From Marinobacterium sediminicola (GTDB taxonomy: Bacteria > Pseudomonadota > Gammaproteobacteria > Pseudomonadales > Balneatricaceae), in NCBI RefSeq assembly GCF_022343685.1, contig NZ_CP092123.1, positions 3,410,001-3,474,000 on the forward strand: a DNA stretch of 64,000 bases. The letters run 5' to 3'. Under the pieces are notes generated by a model that had not been told where the DNA came from, did no database searches, and saw only the letters and a program-made list of their open reading frames with translations. Below, piece after piece: positions 42,306-52,849 of this stretch (its first letter is position 1; each line of letters starts with the position of its first letter). Made by a program: the position numbers and the translations under genes.

Positions 42306-43681
42306 TCGAACTTTTGCCCCTGCTGCTGTTCGTTGGTGCGATTATCATTCTGCTGATGGGCTACTCGGTGGCCTTTTCACTGGCCGGTACCGGTCTGTTG
42401 TTTGCCGCCATCGGTACCCTGACCGGTCACTTCGACAGCGTCTTTCTGGAAGCAGTCCCCAACCGCATTTTCGGCGTGATGAACAACGAAGTGCTGATCG
42501 CCGTTCCCCTGTTCGTATTCATGGGGGTGATGCTGGAGAAATCGCGCATCGCCGAGGAACTGCTTGACACCATGGCCGCCCTGTTCGGCTCCATGCGCGG
42601 AGGCCTGGGGATTTCCGTTACTCTGGTGGGCATGCTGCTGGCGGCCAGTACCGGCATCGTCGGTGCGACCGTGGTCACCATGGGCCTGCTGTCGCTGCCG
42701 ACCATGCTCAAGCGCGGTTATGATCCGGCCATTGCCACCGGCACCATCTGCGCGTCCGGTACGCTGGGCCAGATTATCCCGCCATCGATCGTGCTGGTAT
42801 TGCTGGGCGATGTAATCTCCTCTGCCTACCAGCAGTCTCAGATCGACCAGGGCATCTTTTCGCCGGAAACCGTTACCGTTGGCGACCTTTTCCTCGGCGC
42901 ACTGATTCCGGGCATGCTGCTGGTGGTGGCCTATATCGGCTATATGGTGTTCATCGCCATTACCCGCCCGCAGGCAGTGCCGGCCATTCCTGAAGAAGAG
43001 CTGAGCCAGATCACCAACCTCTGGATACGCGCACTCAAGGCACTGGTTCCCCCCGTGGTGCTGATCGGTCTGGTGCTGGGTTCGATTCTGGGCGGTTTTG
43101 CCACCCCGACCGAGGCGGCGTCCGTGGGTGCCGTAGGTGCCATGGCGCTGGCTGCCATGCGAGGAGCCTTCAGTCTGAAGACGCTAAACGAAGTGATGCG
43201 CTCCACGACCCAGGTCAGCTCCATGGTGTTCATCATTCTGGTTGGCGCTTCCATTTTCGCCCTGGTGTTCCGTGGCTACGGCGGCGATGACCTGGTACGC
43301 GATTTCCTTCATGACCTGCCCGGTGGTGTCGTGGGCGCCATGGCGATTGTGATGCTGATCGTGTTTCTGCTCGGCTTCTTCCTCGATTTCATCGAGATCA
43401 CCTTTGTGGTCGTTCCGATTGTTGCTCCCATCCTGCTCAGCATGGGGCTGGACCCGATCTGGCTGGGCGTGATGCTGGCGATCAACCTGCAGACGTCCTT
43501 CCTCACCCCGCCCTTCGGCTTTGCCCTGTTCTACCTGCGTGGGGTGGCCCCGGCACATATCTCTACCGGGCAAATCTACAAGGGTGTGATTCCGTTCATC
43601 CTGATCCAGCTGGCTATTCTGGGCCTGCTGGCCTGGCAAACCGGTCTGGCGACCTGGCTGCCGGAGCTGGTATATGGATAA
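42302..43681 (+). CDS. TRAP transporter large permease subunit (DctM type)
   Basis: The 459-residue membrane protein with about twelve hydrophobic segments carries the DctM marks ASTGIVGATVVTMGLLSLPTML, GQIIPPSIVLVLLGDV and GFFLDFIEITFVVVPIVAPIL. It starts with GTG in a GTGA overlap with the small subunit stop, so the two are translationally coupled. Its size and the 'FLDFIEITFV' stretch resemble the group of TRAP systems annotated for mannitol/chloroaromatic or 2-keto acid transport, but specificity depends on the missing binding protein. Confidence 0.92.
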   Translation: MIELLPLLLFVGAIIILLMGYSVAFSLAGTGLLFAAIGTLTGHFDSVFLEAVPNRIFGVMNNEVLIAVPLFVFMGVMLEKSRIAEELLDTMAALFGSMRGGLGISVTLVGMLLAASTGIVGATVVTMGLLSLPTMLKRGYDPAIATGTICASGTLGQIIPPSIVLVLLGDVISSAYQQSQIDQGIFSPETVTVGDLFLGALIPGMLLVVAYIGYMVFIAITRPQAVPAIPEEELSQITNLWIRALKALVPPVVLIGLVLGSILGGFATPTEAASVGAVGAMALAAMRGAFSLKTLNEVMRSTTQVSSMVFIILVGASIFALVFRGYGGDDLVRDFLHDLPGGVVGAMAIVMLIVFLLGFFLDFIEITFVVVPIVAPILLSMGLDPIWLGVMLAINLQTSFLTPPFGFALFYLRGVAPAHISTGQIYKGVIPFILIQLAILGLLAWQTGLATWLPELVYG

Positions 43682-43707
43682 CGCCTGTTGAAAAACCGGT
43701 GACAGTC

Positions 43708-43739
43708 GCCGGGGCGGGAACCTGATATTTCGCCCCGGC
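43708..43739. terminator. Hairpin between convergent dctM-type and rep genes
   Basis: A perfect 9-bp GC-rich stem (43708-43716 with 43731-43739) with a 14-base loop lies between the two stop codons. No T-tract is seen on either strand. Confidence 0.5.
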
Positions 43740-43746
43740 AATGTCC

Positions 43747-45762
<2,016 letters not shown>

Positions 45763-45903
45763 GACACCTCAAAAACACTAAACCTGGTCAGAAAACGGTC
45801 GATAAGGAAGAAAGTGGCTGTATCTGGAGCCGTATTCTTGCCCTTGAAGCTTCCGCTGCACCACACTGTTTCTGGACACTGAAAAACCGTGGTAATCTCC
45901 TCG

Positions 45904-45928
45904 GGCGATGAACGCCATCGCCTATTAT
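45904..45928 (+). promoter_or_regulatory. Inverted repeat next to a -10-like element upstream of the EAL gene
   Basis: GGCGATG (45904-45910) and CATCGCC (45916-45922) are perfect inverted repeats with a five-base spacer. TATTAT at 45923-45928 follows directly and may be a -10 element for the EAL gene at 46000. An operator overlapping the promoter is possible; no regulator can be named. The rest of the 237-bp rep-EAL interval shows no other clear signal. Confidence 0.35.
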
Positions 45929-45999
45929 GACATGGCCCCCTGATGAAATTCAGTTCCCGCTGAATGGAATTTATTCAGGTGTGACGGGGAAGCAGTACC

Positions 46000-47229
46000 A
46001 TGCAGGTAGATACAGCGAACACAGAATCAGTTGTTGCCCAGCCGCCGCTGGTGCTGATCAGTACCTCTGAAGCACTGGAAGTATGCTGGCAGGACTGGCT
46101 ACAACCCTGGTGGAGCGGCCGCTTTTGCCGTTGCCATTCGGTTGATGCTGCCCTTCCGGTGCTGCAGCACCTGGATGCGCCTATCGTGCTTCTGGATGTG
46201 GAAAGTCCCGAGCAGGCCCGGCAGCTTATGGAGCAGCTACGCAGTCAACTGAGCCGGCTGCCCGTCGTTCTGTTGAGCTCCTCACCGCAACAGTTGGACT
46301 GGCAACCTCTGCTGACTGACCCCTGGAACGATTACCTCTATCTGCCTGGCAGCAGTCTGGATACCATTCGCCGCATCCTGAGGTACTGTCAGCAACTGCT
46401 GCACAACGACCACACCGATGCGTCCATACCGCCGATCGACACCAGCCTGATGAACGGCTACGACCCCGAGCTCTGGCGTGCTCTGCAACGGGAAGAGTTC
46501 GAGCTCTTCTATCAGCCACGTATCGACCTGCGCCGCGGCTCCATCTGCGGTGCCGAAGCCCTGATCCGCTGGCAGCACCCCGAGCGCGGCCTGCAGACAC
46601 CGGACAGTTTCATCCCCTCCTGTGAGGCATCGGGACTGATCGTGCCCCTGGGCTACTGGATCATCCAGGAGGTAGGCAAGACCCTGCCGGCGATGAAAGA
46701 GGCCGGTCTGGACGGGCGTATTGGTGTCAACCTGTCATTCCGTCAGTTTCAGGACCGCCACCTGGCACCCACCATCGAGCGCTTGATGCAACAACACCTG
46801 ATGGACACCCGTACGCTGGAATTTGAACTCACCGAGACCGCGCTGTGCAGCGACGAAGAGCATGTACGCTCAACCATCCGCCAGCTGAGCAGCCAGGGGG
46901 TGGAGTTCTCGCTCGATGACTTCGGCACCGGCTACTCCTCGTTCAGCCTGCTGCAGAAGCTGCCGATCACGACTCTGAAAATCGACAAGTCCTTCGTCGA
47001 TGGTATCCCCGGCAACCCGGATGACGAAGAGATCGTGCGCGCCATCATCAACCTCGCTCACAATCTCAATAAACAGGTGATTGCCGAAGGCGTCGAGAAC
47101 CGCGCTCAGCTGGAATTCCTGATTCGTCATGATTGTGACCAGGTCCAGGGGTACTTCTTCAGCCGCCCGGTTTGCCTTGAGCAGTTCCTCAGTCTGCTCA
47201 ACACCAACCGCCGCCAGCAAGCCCTCTGA
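46000..47229 (+). CDS. EAL-domain cyclic-di-GMP phosphodiesterase with degenerate receiver-like N-terminus
   Basis: The 409-residue protein has an N-terminal alpha/beta segment (about 15-135) laid out like a receiver domain, with VLLDVES at 63-69 but no lysine at the expected position. The EAL domain covers about 155-405. Catalytic motifs are intact: EAL at 186-188, NLS at 244-246, ELTE at 276-279, DDFGTG at 306-311, KIDKSF at 327-332 and EGVE at 363-366. An active c-di-GMP hydrolase is therefore likely. There is no GGDEF domain. Placement next to rep recalls an EAL gene adjacent to rep in Pseudomonas aeruginosa (from memory). The 3' end overlaps convergent comM by 32 bp. Confidence 0.9.
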   Translation: MQVDTANTESVVAQPPLVLISTSEALEVCWQDWLQPWWSGRFCRCHSVDAALPVLQHLDAPIVLLDVESPEQARQLMEQLRSQLSRLPVVLLSSSPQQLDWQPLLTDPWNDYLYLPGSSLDTIRRILRYCQQLLHNDHTDASIPPIDTSLMNGYDPELWRALQREEFELFYQPRIDLRRGSICGAEALIRWQHPERGLQTPDSFIPSCEASGLIVPLGYWIIQEVGKTLPAMKEAGLDGRIGVNLSFRQFQDRHLAPTIERLMQQHLMDTRTLEFELTETALCSDEEHVRSTIRQLSSQGVEFSLDDFGTGYSSFSLLQKLPITTLKIDKSFVDGIPGNPDDEEIVRAIINLAHNLNKQVIAEGVENRAQLEFLIRHDCDQVQGYFFSRPVCLEQFLSLLNTNRRQQAL

Positions 47230-48712
47230 ACGCCAACGCCTCCAGCAACTGCTCACGCCCGACATCCGCCTGTCCCGCCAGATCGGCCAGGGTACGGGCG
47301 ACTCGCAACAACCGATGACAGCCCCGAGCCGATAGCTGACTCTGCTGCATCACTCTGACCAGCAGAGCCTCAGTTGCACTGTCCAGCCTGCATACCTGTT
47401 CCAGTTCTGCCCCCGACAGCTCGCGGTTCATGCAACCCTGCCGCTCAAGTTGACGCTCCAGTGCAATGATCACACGTTGCCGCACAGCGGCACTGGACTC
47501 CCCCGCCGTTGCCGATTGCAGCAGGGTTTCGACTGGCAACGCCGGCACCTGAAGTTGCAGATCAATGCGGTCGAGCAAGGGCCCCGAAATCTTCATCTGG
47601 TATCGACGAATCTGATCCGGCGTGCAGATACAGCGGTCACTGCCATCATCGTGGTAGCCGCAAGGGCAGGGATTCATGGCCGCTATGAGCTGGAACCGAG
47701 CCGGATAGCGGGTCTGTCGTGCCGCCCTTGAAATCAGAATCTCGCCGGTTTCCAGAGGCTCACGTAACACTTCCAGCACCCTGCGAGGAAACTCGGGGAG
47801 TTCATCAAGAAACAGCACGCCCTGATGGGCCAAAGAGATCTCGCCTGGCCGAGGGTGACTGCCACCGCCAACCAGGGCGATGGCCGATGCGGTATGGTGC
47901 GGGCTACGGAAAGGCCGAACCCCGGCACAGGCCGGGGCCACACTCTGACCCGAAACGGATGCGATTGCCGCCACTTCCAGTCGCTGTGCCACATCCAGTG
48001 GCGGTAACAGGCTTGGCAAACGCGAAGCCAGCATGCTCTTACCGCTCCCCGGAGGCCCTGAAAAAAGCAGGTTATGCCCACCCGCGGCCGCCACTTCCAA
48101 GGCCCGACGGGCCTGCAACTGGCCTTTGACATCCGCCAGGTCCGGCACCGAATGCACTCTTTCAGTGCATTCACCGGCAACCACAGCAGCCAGCGGCTGT
48201 TGCCGCGTCAGGTGAGCGACCAGTTCCAGCAGATGACTGGCTGCAAATATCTCTGTACCTTCTGCCATCACCGCTTCATCAGCATTTTCCCTGGCGACGA
48301 CCAGCGAGCGACCGATCCGACCGGCAGCAACGGCGGCAGGCAGAATGCCGCGCACCGGACGGATATCACCGGACAGCGCCAGCTCACCGATCACCTCCAC
48401 GGTTGTGCTCGCCTTCCAGCCCTTCAGCTGACCGGACGCCGAGAGGATACCAATGGCAATGGCCAGATCATAACGACCACCCTCCTTGGGCAGGTCCGCC
48501 GGTGCCAGGTTGATGGTGACGCGGCGTTGCGGAAAGTCGAAACCTGCGTTGATGAGCGCGCTACGCACCCGCTCACGACTTTCCTTGACTGCGGTTTCAG
48601 GCAGCCCCACGATCGACATGGAGGGCAAGCCTCCGGACAGATGCACCTCAACTGCAACGGGAGGTGCTTCGATACCGAGCTGAGCCCGGGTATGAATTAC
48701 GGCAAGCGACAT
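47198..48712 (-). CDS. comM: ComM/YifB family AAA+ Mg-chelatase-like ATPase
   Basis: The 504-residue protein has the YifB order: N-terminal Lon-like domain (IEAPPVAVEVHLSGGLPSMSIVGLPETAVKESRERVRSAL), a central AAA+ module with Walker A GPPGSGKSM and Walker B GVLFLDELPEF, a zinc-finger-like insert NPCPCGYHDDGSDRCIC, and a C-terminal Mg-chelatase domain (SARGCHRLLRVARTLADL). ComM is a hexameric helicase that promotes branch migration during integration of transforming DNA in naturally competent species. It follows ubiK by 38 bp. Confidence 0.93.
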   Translation of the reverse strand: MSLAVIHTRAQLGIEAPPVAVEVHLSGGLPSMSIVGLPETAVKESRERVRSALINAGFDFPQRRVTINLAPADLPKEGGRYDLAIAIGILSASGQLKGWKASTTVEVIGELALSGDIRPVRGILPAAVAAGRIGRSLVVARENADEAVMAEGTEIFAASHLLELVAHLTRQQPLAAVVAGECTERVHSVPDLADVKGQLQARRALEVAAAGGHNLLFSGPPGSGKSMLASRLPSLLPPLDVAQRLEVAAIASVSGQSVAPACAGVRPFRSPHHTASAIALVGGGSHPRPGEISLAHQGVLFLDELPEFPRRVLEVLREPLETGEILISRAARQTRYPARFQLIAAMNPCPCGYHDDGSDRCICTPDQIRRYQMKISGPLLDRIDLQLQVPALPVETLLQSATAGESSAAVRQRVIIALERQLERQGCMNRELSGAELEQVCRLDSATEALLVRVMQQSQLSARGCHRLLRVARTLADLAGQADVGREQLLEALAFRGLAGGGWC

Positions 48713-48750
48713 ATGGCCATCCTTGGCTCAGATGCAGGGAAGAGGAAAAA

Positions 48751-49056
48751 TCAGTTATTGCGGGCGTCGGCAGCCTCATCAGCCTCACTGGCGGGCGCTT
48801 CTGCGGCGGCCATGCCCTCAGACTCAAGCGCAGCCAGACGCGCTTCCAGCTGCTCCAGGCGCTCACGGGTGCGCATCAGCACCGCCTGTTGGGCATCGAA
48901 TTCATCCCGTGTCACCAGATCCAGACGGGCAAAGCTGCTCTGCAGCATGCTCCGAATCTGCCCCTGCAGCTCCTGCTGCCCCGGCATTTCAGGGCGATGG
49001 CTCAACAGCTGGCTGAACTGGCTGGACAGGCTGTCGATCAGTTTTTGGTGAATCAT
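48751..49056 (-). CDS. ubiK: Ubiquinone biosynthesis accessory factor UbiK (YqiC, BMFP domain)
   Basis: The 101-residue protein has the BMFP pattern: an amphipathic N-terminal helix (MIHQKLIDSLSSQFSQLL), an RSMLQSSFARLDLVTRDEFDAQ core and a C-terminal coiled coil (RTRERLEQLEARLAALE), ending in an Ala/Glu-rich tail. UbiK assists the ubiquinone assembly complex under oxic conditions. The start at ATG 49056 has GGAG eight bases upstream. It is divergent from glnK. Confidence 0.9.
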   Translation of the reverse strand: MIHQKLIDSLSSQFSQLLSHRPEMPGQQELQGQIRSMLQSSFARLDLVTRDEFDAQQAVLMRTRERLEQLEARLAALESEGMAAAEAPASEADEAADARNN

Positions 49057-49130
49057 CCGGGTCTCCACATTCAATAGGTTCTCAGCCGTCACTATAAACC
49101 AGAACGCCAGTCAGGTCAGACTGGATGCCA

Positions 49131-49147
49131 CGCACCCATGCGGTGCA
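49131..49147. promoter_or_regulatory. NtrC-type site, distal copy
   Basis: CGCACCCATGCGGTGCA matches the NtrC dyad GCACC-N5-GGTGC exactly in both half-sites. It abuts the second site with no gap and lies about 115 bp upstream of the sigma-54 core element. Confidence 0.85.
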
Positions 49148-49164
49148 TGCACTATACTGGTGCA
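49148..49164. promoter_or_regulatory. NtrC-type site, proximal copy
   Basis: TGCACTATACTGGTGCA resembles closely the high-affinity NtrC sites known from enterobacterial glnA enhancers. Together with the site at 49131 it forms a 34-bp tandem enhancer in which the two dimers would be offset by 17 bp. Confidence 0.88.
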
Positions 49165-49261
49165 TGAAATCACCTCTCTGATGCCCGTTTAAGTGCCATG
49201 TGCCAGGCCTCAATCACACCTTCTCCTCATAACCAGCTGTTTTAAAAAGATAAAAACAAGT

Positions 49262-49276
49262 TGGCACAACCTTCGC
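49262..49276 (+). promoter_or_regulatory. Sigma-54 (-24/-12) promoter of glnK-amtB
   Basis: TGGCACAACCTTCGC has the invariant GG (-24) and GC (-12) of sigma-54 promoters with correct spacing and one deviation in the TTGC block. It lies 72 bp before the glnK start and downstream of the tandem NtrC sites, predicting expression under nitrogen limitation. Confidence 0.87.
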
Positions 49277-49291
49277 TTATACCGGGCATAA

Positions 49292-49687
<396 letters not shown>

Positions 49688-49730
49688 CCCCGTCTGAACA
49701 CGATTCCATTTATCTCTGGAGGATACAACA

Positions 49731-51005
49731 ATGGAAGAACTGCTGAACTCAACAGCCGGGGATCTGACCCAGCTGAAATATGCGGTCGATACCTTCTACT
49801 TCCTGGTGTGTGGTGCGCTGGTGATGTGGATGGCGGCCGGTTTCGCCATGCTTGAGGCAGGTCTGGTGCGTGCCAAGAACACGACCGAGATCCTGACCAA
49901 GAACGTCGCTCTCTATGCCATCGCCTGTACCATGTACCTGCTGTGTGGCTACTACATCATGTACAGCTCCGATGCCGGTGGTGTACTGCCAAGCCTGGGC
50001 GCCCTGATCGGTGACGAGAACGGTGTCGATGCCGTGCTTGCTGGCGGTGATGACGCACCCTACTACTCGGCTCGTTCCGATTTCTTCTTCCAGGTGGTGT
50101 TCGTGGCAACCGCCATGTCCATCGTCTCCGGTGCCGTGGCTGAACGCATGAAGCTCTGGGCTTTCCTGGCCTTTGCTGTTGTCATGACCGGTTTCATCTA
50201 CCCGACTTCAGGTTACTGGACCTGGGGTGGTGGCTTCCTGAGCGAAGCAGGCTTTTCCGACTTTGCCGGTTCAGGTATTGTGCACATGGCAGGCGCATCC
50301 GCCGCTCTGGCAGGTGTTCTGATCCTGGGCGCTCGTAAGGGCAAATACGGCAAGAATGGCGAAATCAACGCGATTCCGGGTGCCAACCTGCCGCTGGCCA
50401 CACTGGGTACCTTCATCCTGTGGATGGGCTGGTTCGGTTTCAACGGTGGTTCCGAACTGAAGCTGTCTGACGTCGGTGAAGCCAACGCTGTTGCTGAAGT
50501 GTTCGTCAACACCAACGCAGCTGCCGCTGGTGGTGTCATCGCCGCGCTGATCGTGGCCCGCCTCTGGTTCCGCAAGGCCGACCTGACCATGGCGCTGAAC
50601 GGTGCACTGGCTGGTCTGGTAGCCATCACGGCTGACCCGCTGTCGCCGAGCGCGCTGGCTTCCACCCTGATCGGTGCAATCGGCGGTGCCCTGGTGGTCA
50701 TTTCCATCGTCACTCTGGACAAGCTGCGCATCGACGACCCAGTCGGCGCCATCTCCGTTCACGGTGTTGTGGGTATCTGGGGTCTGCTGGCAGTACCGCT
50801 GAACAATGCGGACGCAACCTTCGGCGCACAGCTGCTGGGTATCGTCTCCATCTTCGGTTGGGTATTCGTGGCAAGCCTGATTGTCTGGCTGATTCTGAAA
50901 GCCGTCATGGGTATTCGCGTCAGCGAAGAAGAAGAATACGAAGGGGTCGACCTGGCTGAGTGCGGTATGGAAGCCTACCCCGAATTTACCGGCGGCAAGA
51001 AATAA
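49731..51005 (+). CDS. amtB: Ammonium transporter AmtB
   Basis: The 424-residue trimeric channel has about eleven hydrophobic segments. The twin pore histidines are visible in GSGIVHMAGASAAL and AISVHGVVGIWGLL, and the N-terminal MWMAAGFAMLEAGLVRAKN and central GYWTWGGGFL are family marks. The mature N-terminus is extracytoplasmic in this family; here no long cleavable signal precedes the first helix. It lies between two PII genes and ends before a strong terminator. Confidence 0.96.
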   Translation: MEELLNSTAGDLTQLKYAVDTFYFLVCGALVMWMAAGFAMLEAGLVRAKNTTEILTKNVALYAIACTMYLLCGYYIMYSSDAGGVLPSLGALIGDENGVDAVLAGGDDAPYYSARSDFFFQVVFVATAMSIVSGAVAERMKLWAFLAFAVVMTGFIYPTSGYWTWGGGFLSEAGFSDFAGSGIVHMAGASAALAGVLILGARKGKYGKNGEINAIPGANLPLATLGTFILWMGWFGFNGGSELKLSDVGEANAVAEVFVNTNAAAAGGVIAALIVARLWFRKADLTMALNGALAGLVAITADPLSPSALASTLIGAIGGALVVISIVTLDKLRIDDPVGAISVHGVVGIWGLLAVPLNNADATFGAQLLGIVSIFGWVFVASLIVWLILKAVMGIRVSEEEEYEGVDLAECGMEAYPEFTGGKK

Positions 51006-51028
51006 TTCCCTGCCTTCGGACAACATTC

Positions 51029-51056
51029 AGGCTGCGCATAATATGCGCAGCCTTTT
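51029..51056 (+). terminator. Intrinsic terminator after amtB
   Basis: An 11-bp perfect stem (51029-51039 with 51043-51053) with a three-base loop is followed by TTTT, 24 bp after the amtB stop. It separates amtB from the second glnK. Confidence 0.9.
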
Positions 51057-51143
51057 GATTATGGGTATACTGGCGCCAATGGTTTCTCCACCGGCCTTCC
51101 GGCTGGAGCGAAGTGGGACAGCCACAGATCTATGAGGACTTGA

Positions 51144-51485
<342 letters not shown>

Positions 51486-51494
51486 TACATCCGC

Positions 51495-51522
51495 CCGGCC
51501 CGTGTCACCATGACCGGGCCGG
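51495..51522. terminator. Hairpin after the second PII gene
   Basis: An 8-bp perfect stem (51495-51502 with 51515-51522) lies 10 bp past the stop, between convergent genes. No T-tract follows. Confidence 0.45.
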
Positions 51523-51538
51523 TGCCGGCTGCACGGGA

Positions 51539-51694
51539 TCAGTCGCTCGCGTTACGCGCCGCGTCCCGAATCGCTTCACCCGCCTTTTCGATATCCTTGC
51601 CTGCGCCTTCTATGGTGCTGCAGCCGCTGACAGCGGTCCCCAACCCCAGCATTACCAGCGCGCTGAACACTAGACTGACCAGTTTTTTGTGCAT
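51539..51694 (-). CDS. Entericidin-like small lipoprotein
   Basis: The 51-residue precursor has a lysine-containing start, a hydrophobic core and the lipobox AVSGC with Cys25 as lipidation site. The mature peptide STIEGAGKDIEKAGEAIRDAA resembles entericidin A/B (EcnAB family), tiny envelope lipoproteins of proteobacteria. E. coli EcnA/EcnB were described as an antidote/toxin pair; here only one copy is present. The start at ATG 51694 has GAGG/AGAAAC-type purines upstream; the frame is open further back. Confidence 0.85.
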   Translation of the reverse strand: MHKKLVSLVFSALVMLGLGTAVSGCSTIEGAGKDIEKAGEAIRDAARNASD

Positions 51695-51811
51695 CGTTTC
51701 TTCCTCAATGACAACCTGTTGCAAATCATACCTCTGTGCTGCAACGCCTGTCATTATGCCAAGGCCGCCTATACTCTAAGCTGAATGTTATTGCAGCAGG
51801 AGGCAGACGGC

Positions 51812-52849
51812 ATGTTACGCGTACGTCCGATTACCACCAGGGATAATGACCTGCTGAAAACGATCGCCATCGAATCCGGCACCGGCTTCACCTCACTGCC
51901 TGACGACGAGGCATTACTCGAACACAAGATCGAACAGTCGATCAGTTACCTGTCCCGCCCGGCCGAAGGCCCCTCACCGGTCACCTATCTGTTTGTTCTG
52001 GAGGAAACCGACACAGGCGAGGTACTGGGCACCTGCGGTATCACCTCGGCCGTTGGCCTTGATGCCCCCTGGTACCACTACCACATCGGCACCATCGTGC
52101 ATGCGTCACACCAGTTGGGAATTTATAACGAGTTCCGCACTCTCTATCTGTGTAACGACTACACCGGCAGCAGTGAGCTCTGTTCGCTCTACCTGCGTCC
52201 GGCCTATCGCGGCAGTGGCGGCGGTGGTCTGCTGTCCCGTGCCCGCTTCCTGTTCATGGCCGAGCACCGGCAGCGATTTGCCGACCGCATTATCGCCGAA
52301 ATGCGCGGCTTTACCGACCAGCACGACAGTAACCCCTTCTGGGAAGGGTTGGGCCAACACTTTTTCTCCATGCACTATCAGCAGGCGGATTTCCTGACCG
52401 GCTCCGGCAACAAGGTGGTCATCGCTGAACTGATGCCCAAGCACCCGATCTATATCCACCTGCTGCCTCCGGAGGCACAGGCCATCATCGGCCGGGTCCA
52501 TCCCAACACTGAACCCGCCTGTCGATTGTTGCAGACACAGGGCTTCCGCTTCGAAAACTATGTCGATATCTTCGATGCAGGCCCCACCCTGGCGGCACGA
52601 CCCGACGAGGTTGATGCGATCCGCCGCAGCCGGCGCGTTGAAGCCGTGGTCGACCCCACACCTGCCCCCGAAGATGCCCGCAGTTATCTGGTGAGTAACA
52701 CCGGCAGCAGCGACTTCCGCTGTATTCAGGCCAGGCTTCAGCCGACCCTGACCCGGGTCAGGGTTACCCCCGAACTGGCAAACGCGCTTGAGATTAACAG
52801 CGGTGACCCGGTAAGGCTGGTCAGCCTGCCGGGGGCAACAACAGCCTGA
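51812..52849 (+). CDS. astA: Arginine N-succinyltransferase
   Basis: The 345-residue GNAT-related enzyme transfers a succinyl group from succinyl-CoA to arginine, the first step of the AST pathway for arginine use as nitrogen source. Diagnostic stretches are RVRPITTRDNDLL, GTGFTSLPDDEALLEHKIEQS, YNEFRTLYLCNDYTGSSELCSLYL and FWEGLGQHFFSM. The start at ATG 51812 has AGGAGG eight bases upstream. The other ast genes are not adjacent, unlike the usual cluster. The 3' end overlaps the convergent sensor gene by 29 bp. Confidence 0.94.
   Translation: MLRVRPITTRDNDLLKTIAIESGTGFTSLPDDEALLEHKIEQSISYLSRPAEGPSPVTYLFVLEETDTGEVLGTCGITSAVGLDAPWYHYHIGTIVHASHQLGIYNEFRTLYLCNDYTGSSELCSLYLRPAYRGSGGGGLLSRARFLFMAEHRQRFADRIIAEMRGFTDQHDSNPFWEGLGQHFFSMHYQQADFLTGSGNKVVIAELMPKHPIYIHLLPPEAQAIIGRVHPNTEPACRLLQTQGFRFENYVDIFDAGPTLAARPDEVDAIRRSRRVEAVVDPTPAPEDARSYLVSNTGSSDFRCIQARLQPTLTRVRVTPELANALEINSGDPVRLVSLPGATTA

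Noticed and set aside
51070-51090. Possible sigma-54 element before the second PII gene (TGGC...TTTC)
   Set aside because: The -12 GC dinucleotide and the spacing are wrong, and no NtrC site was seen nearby.
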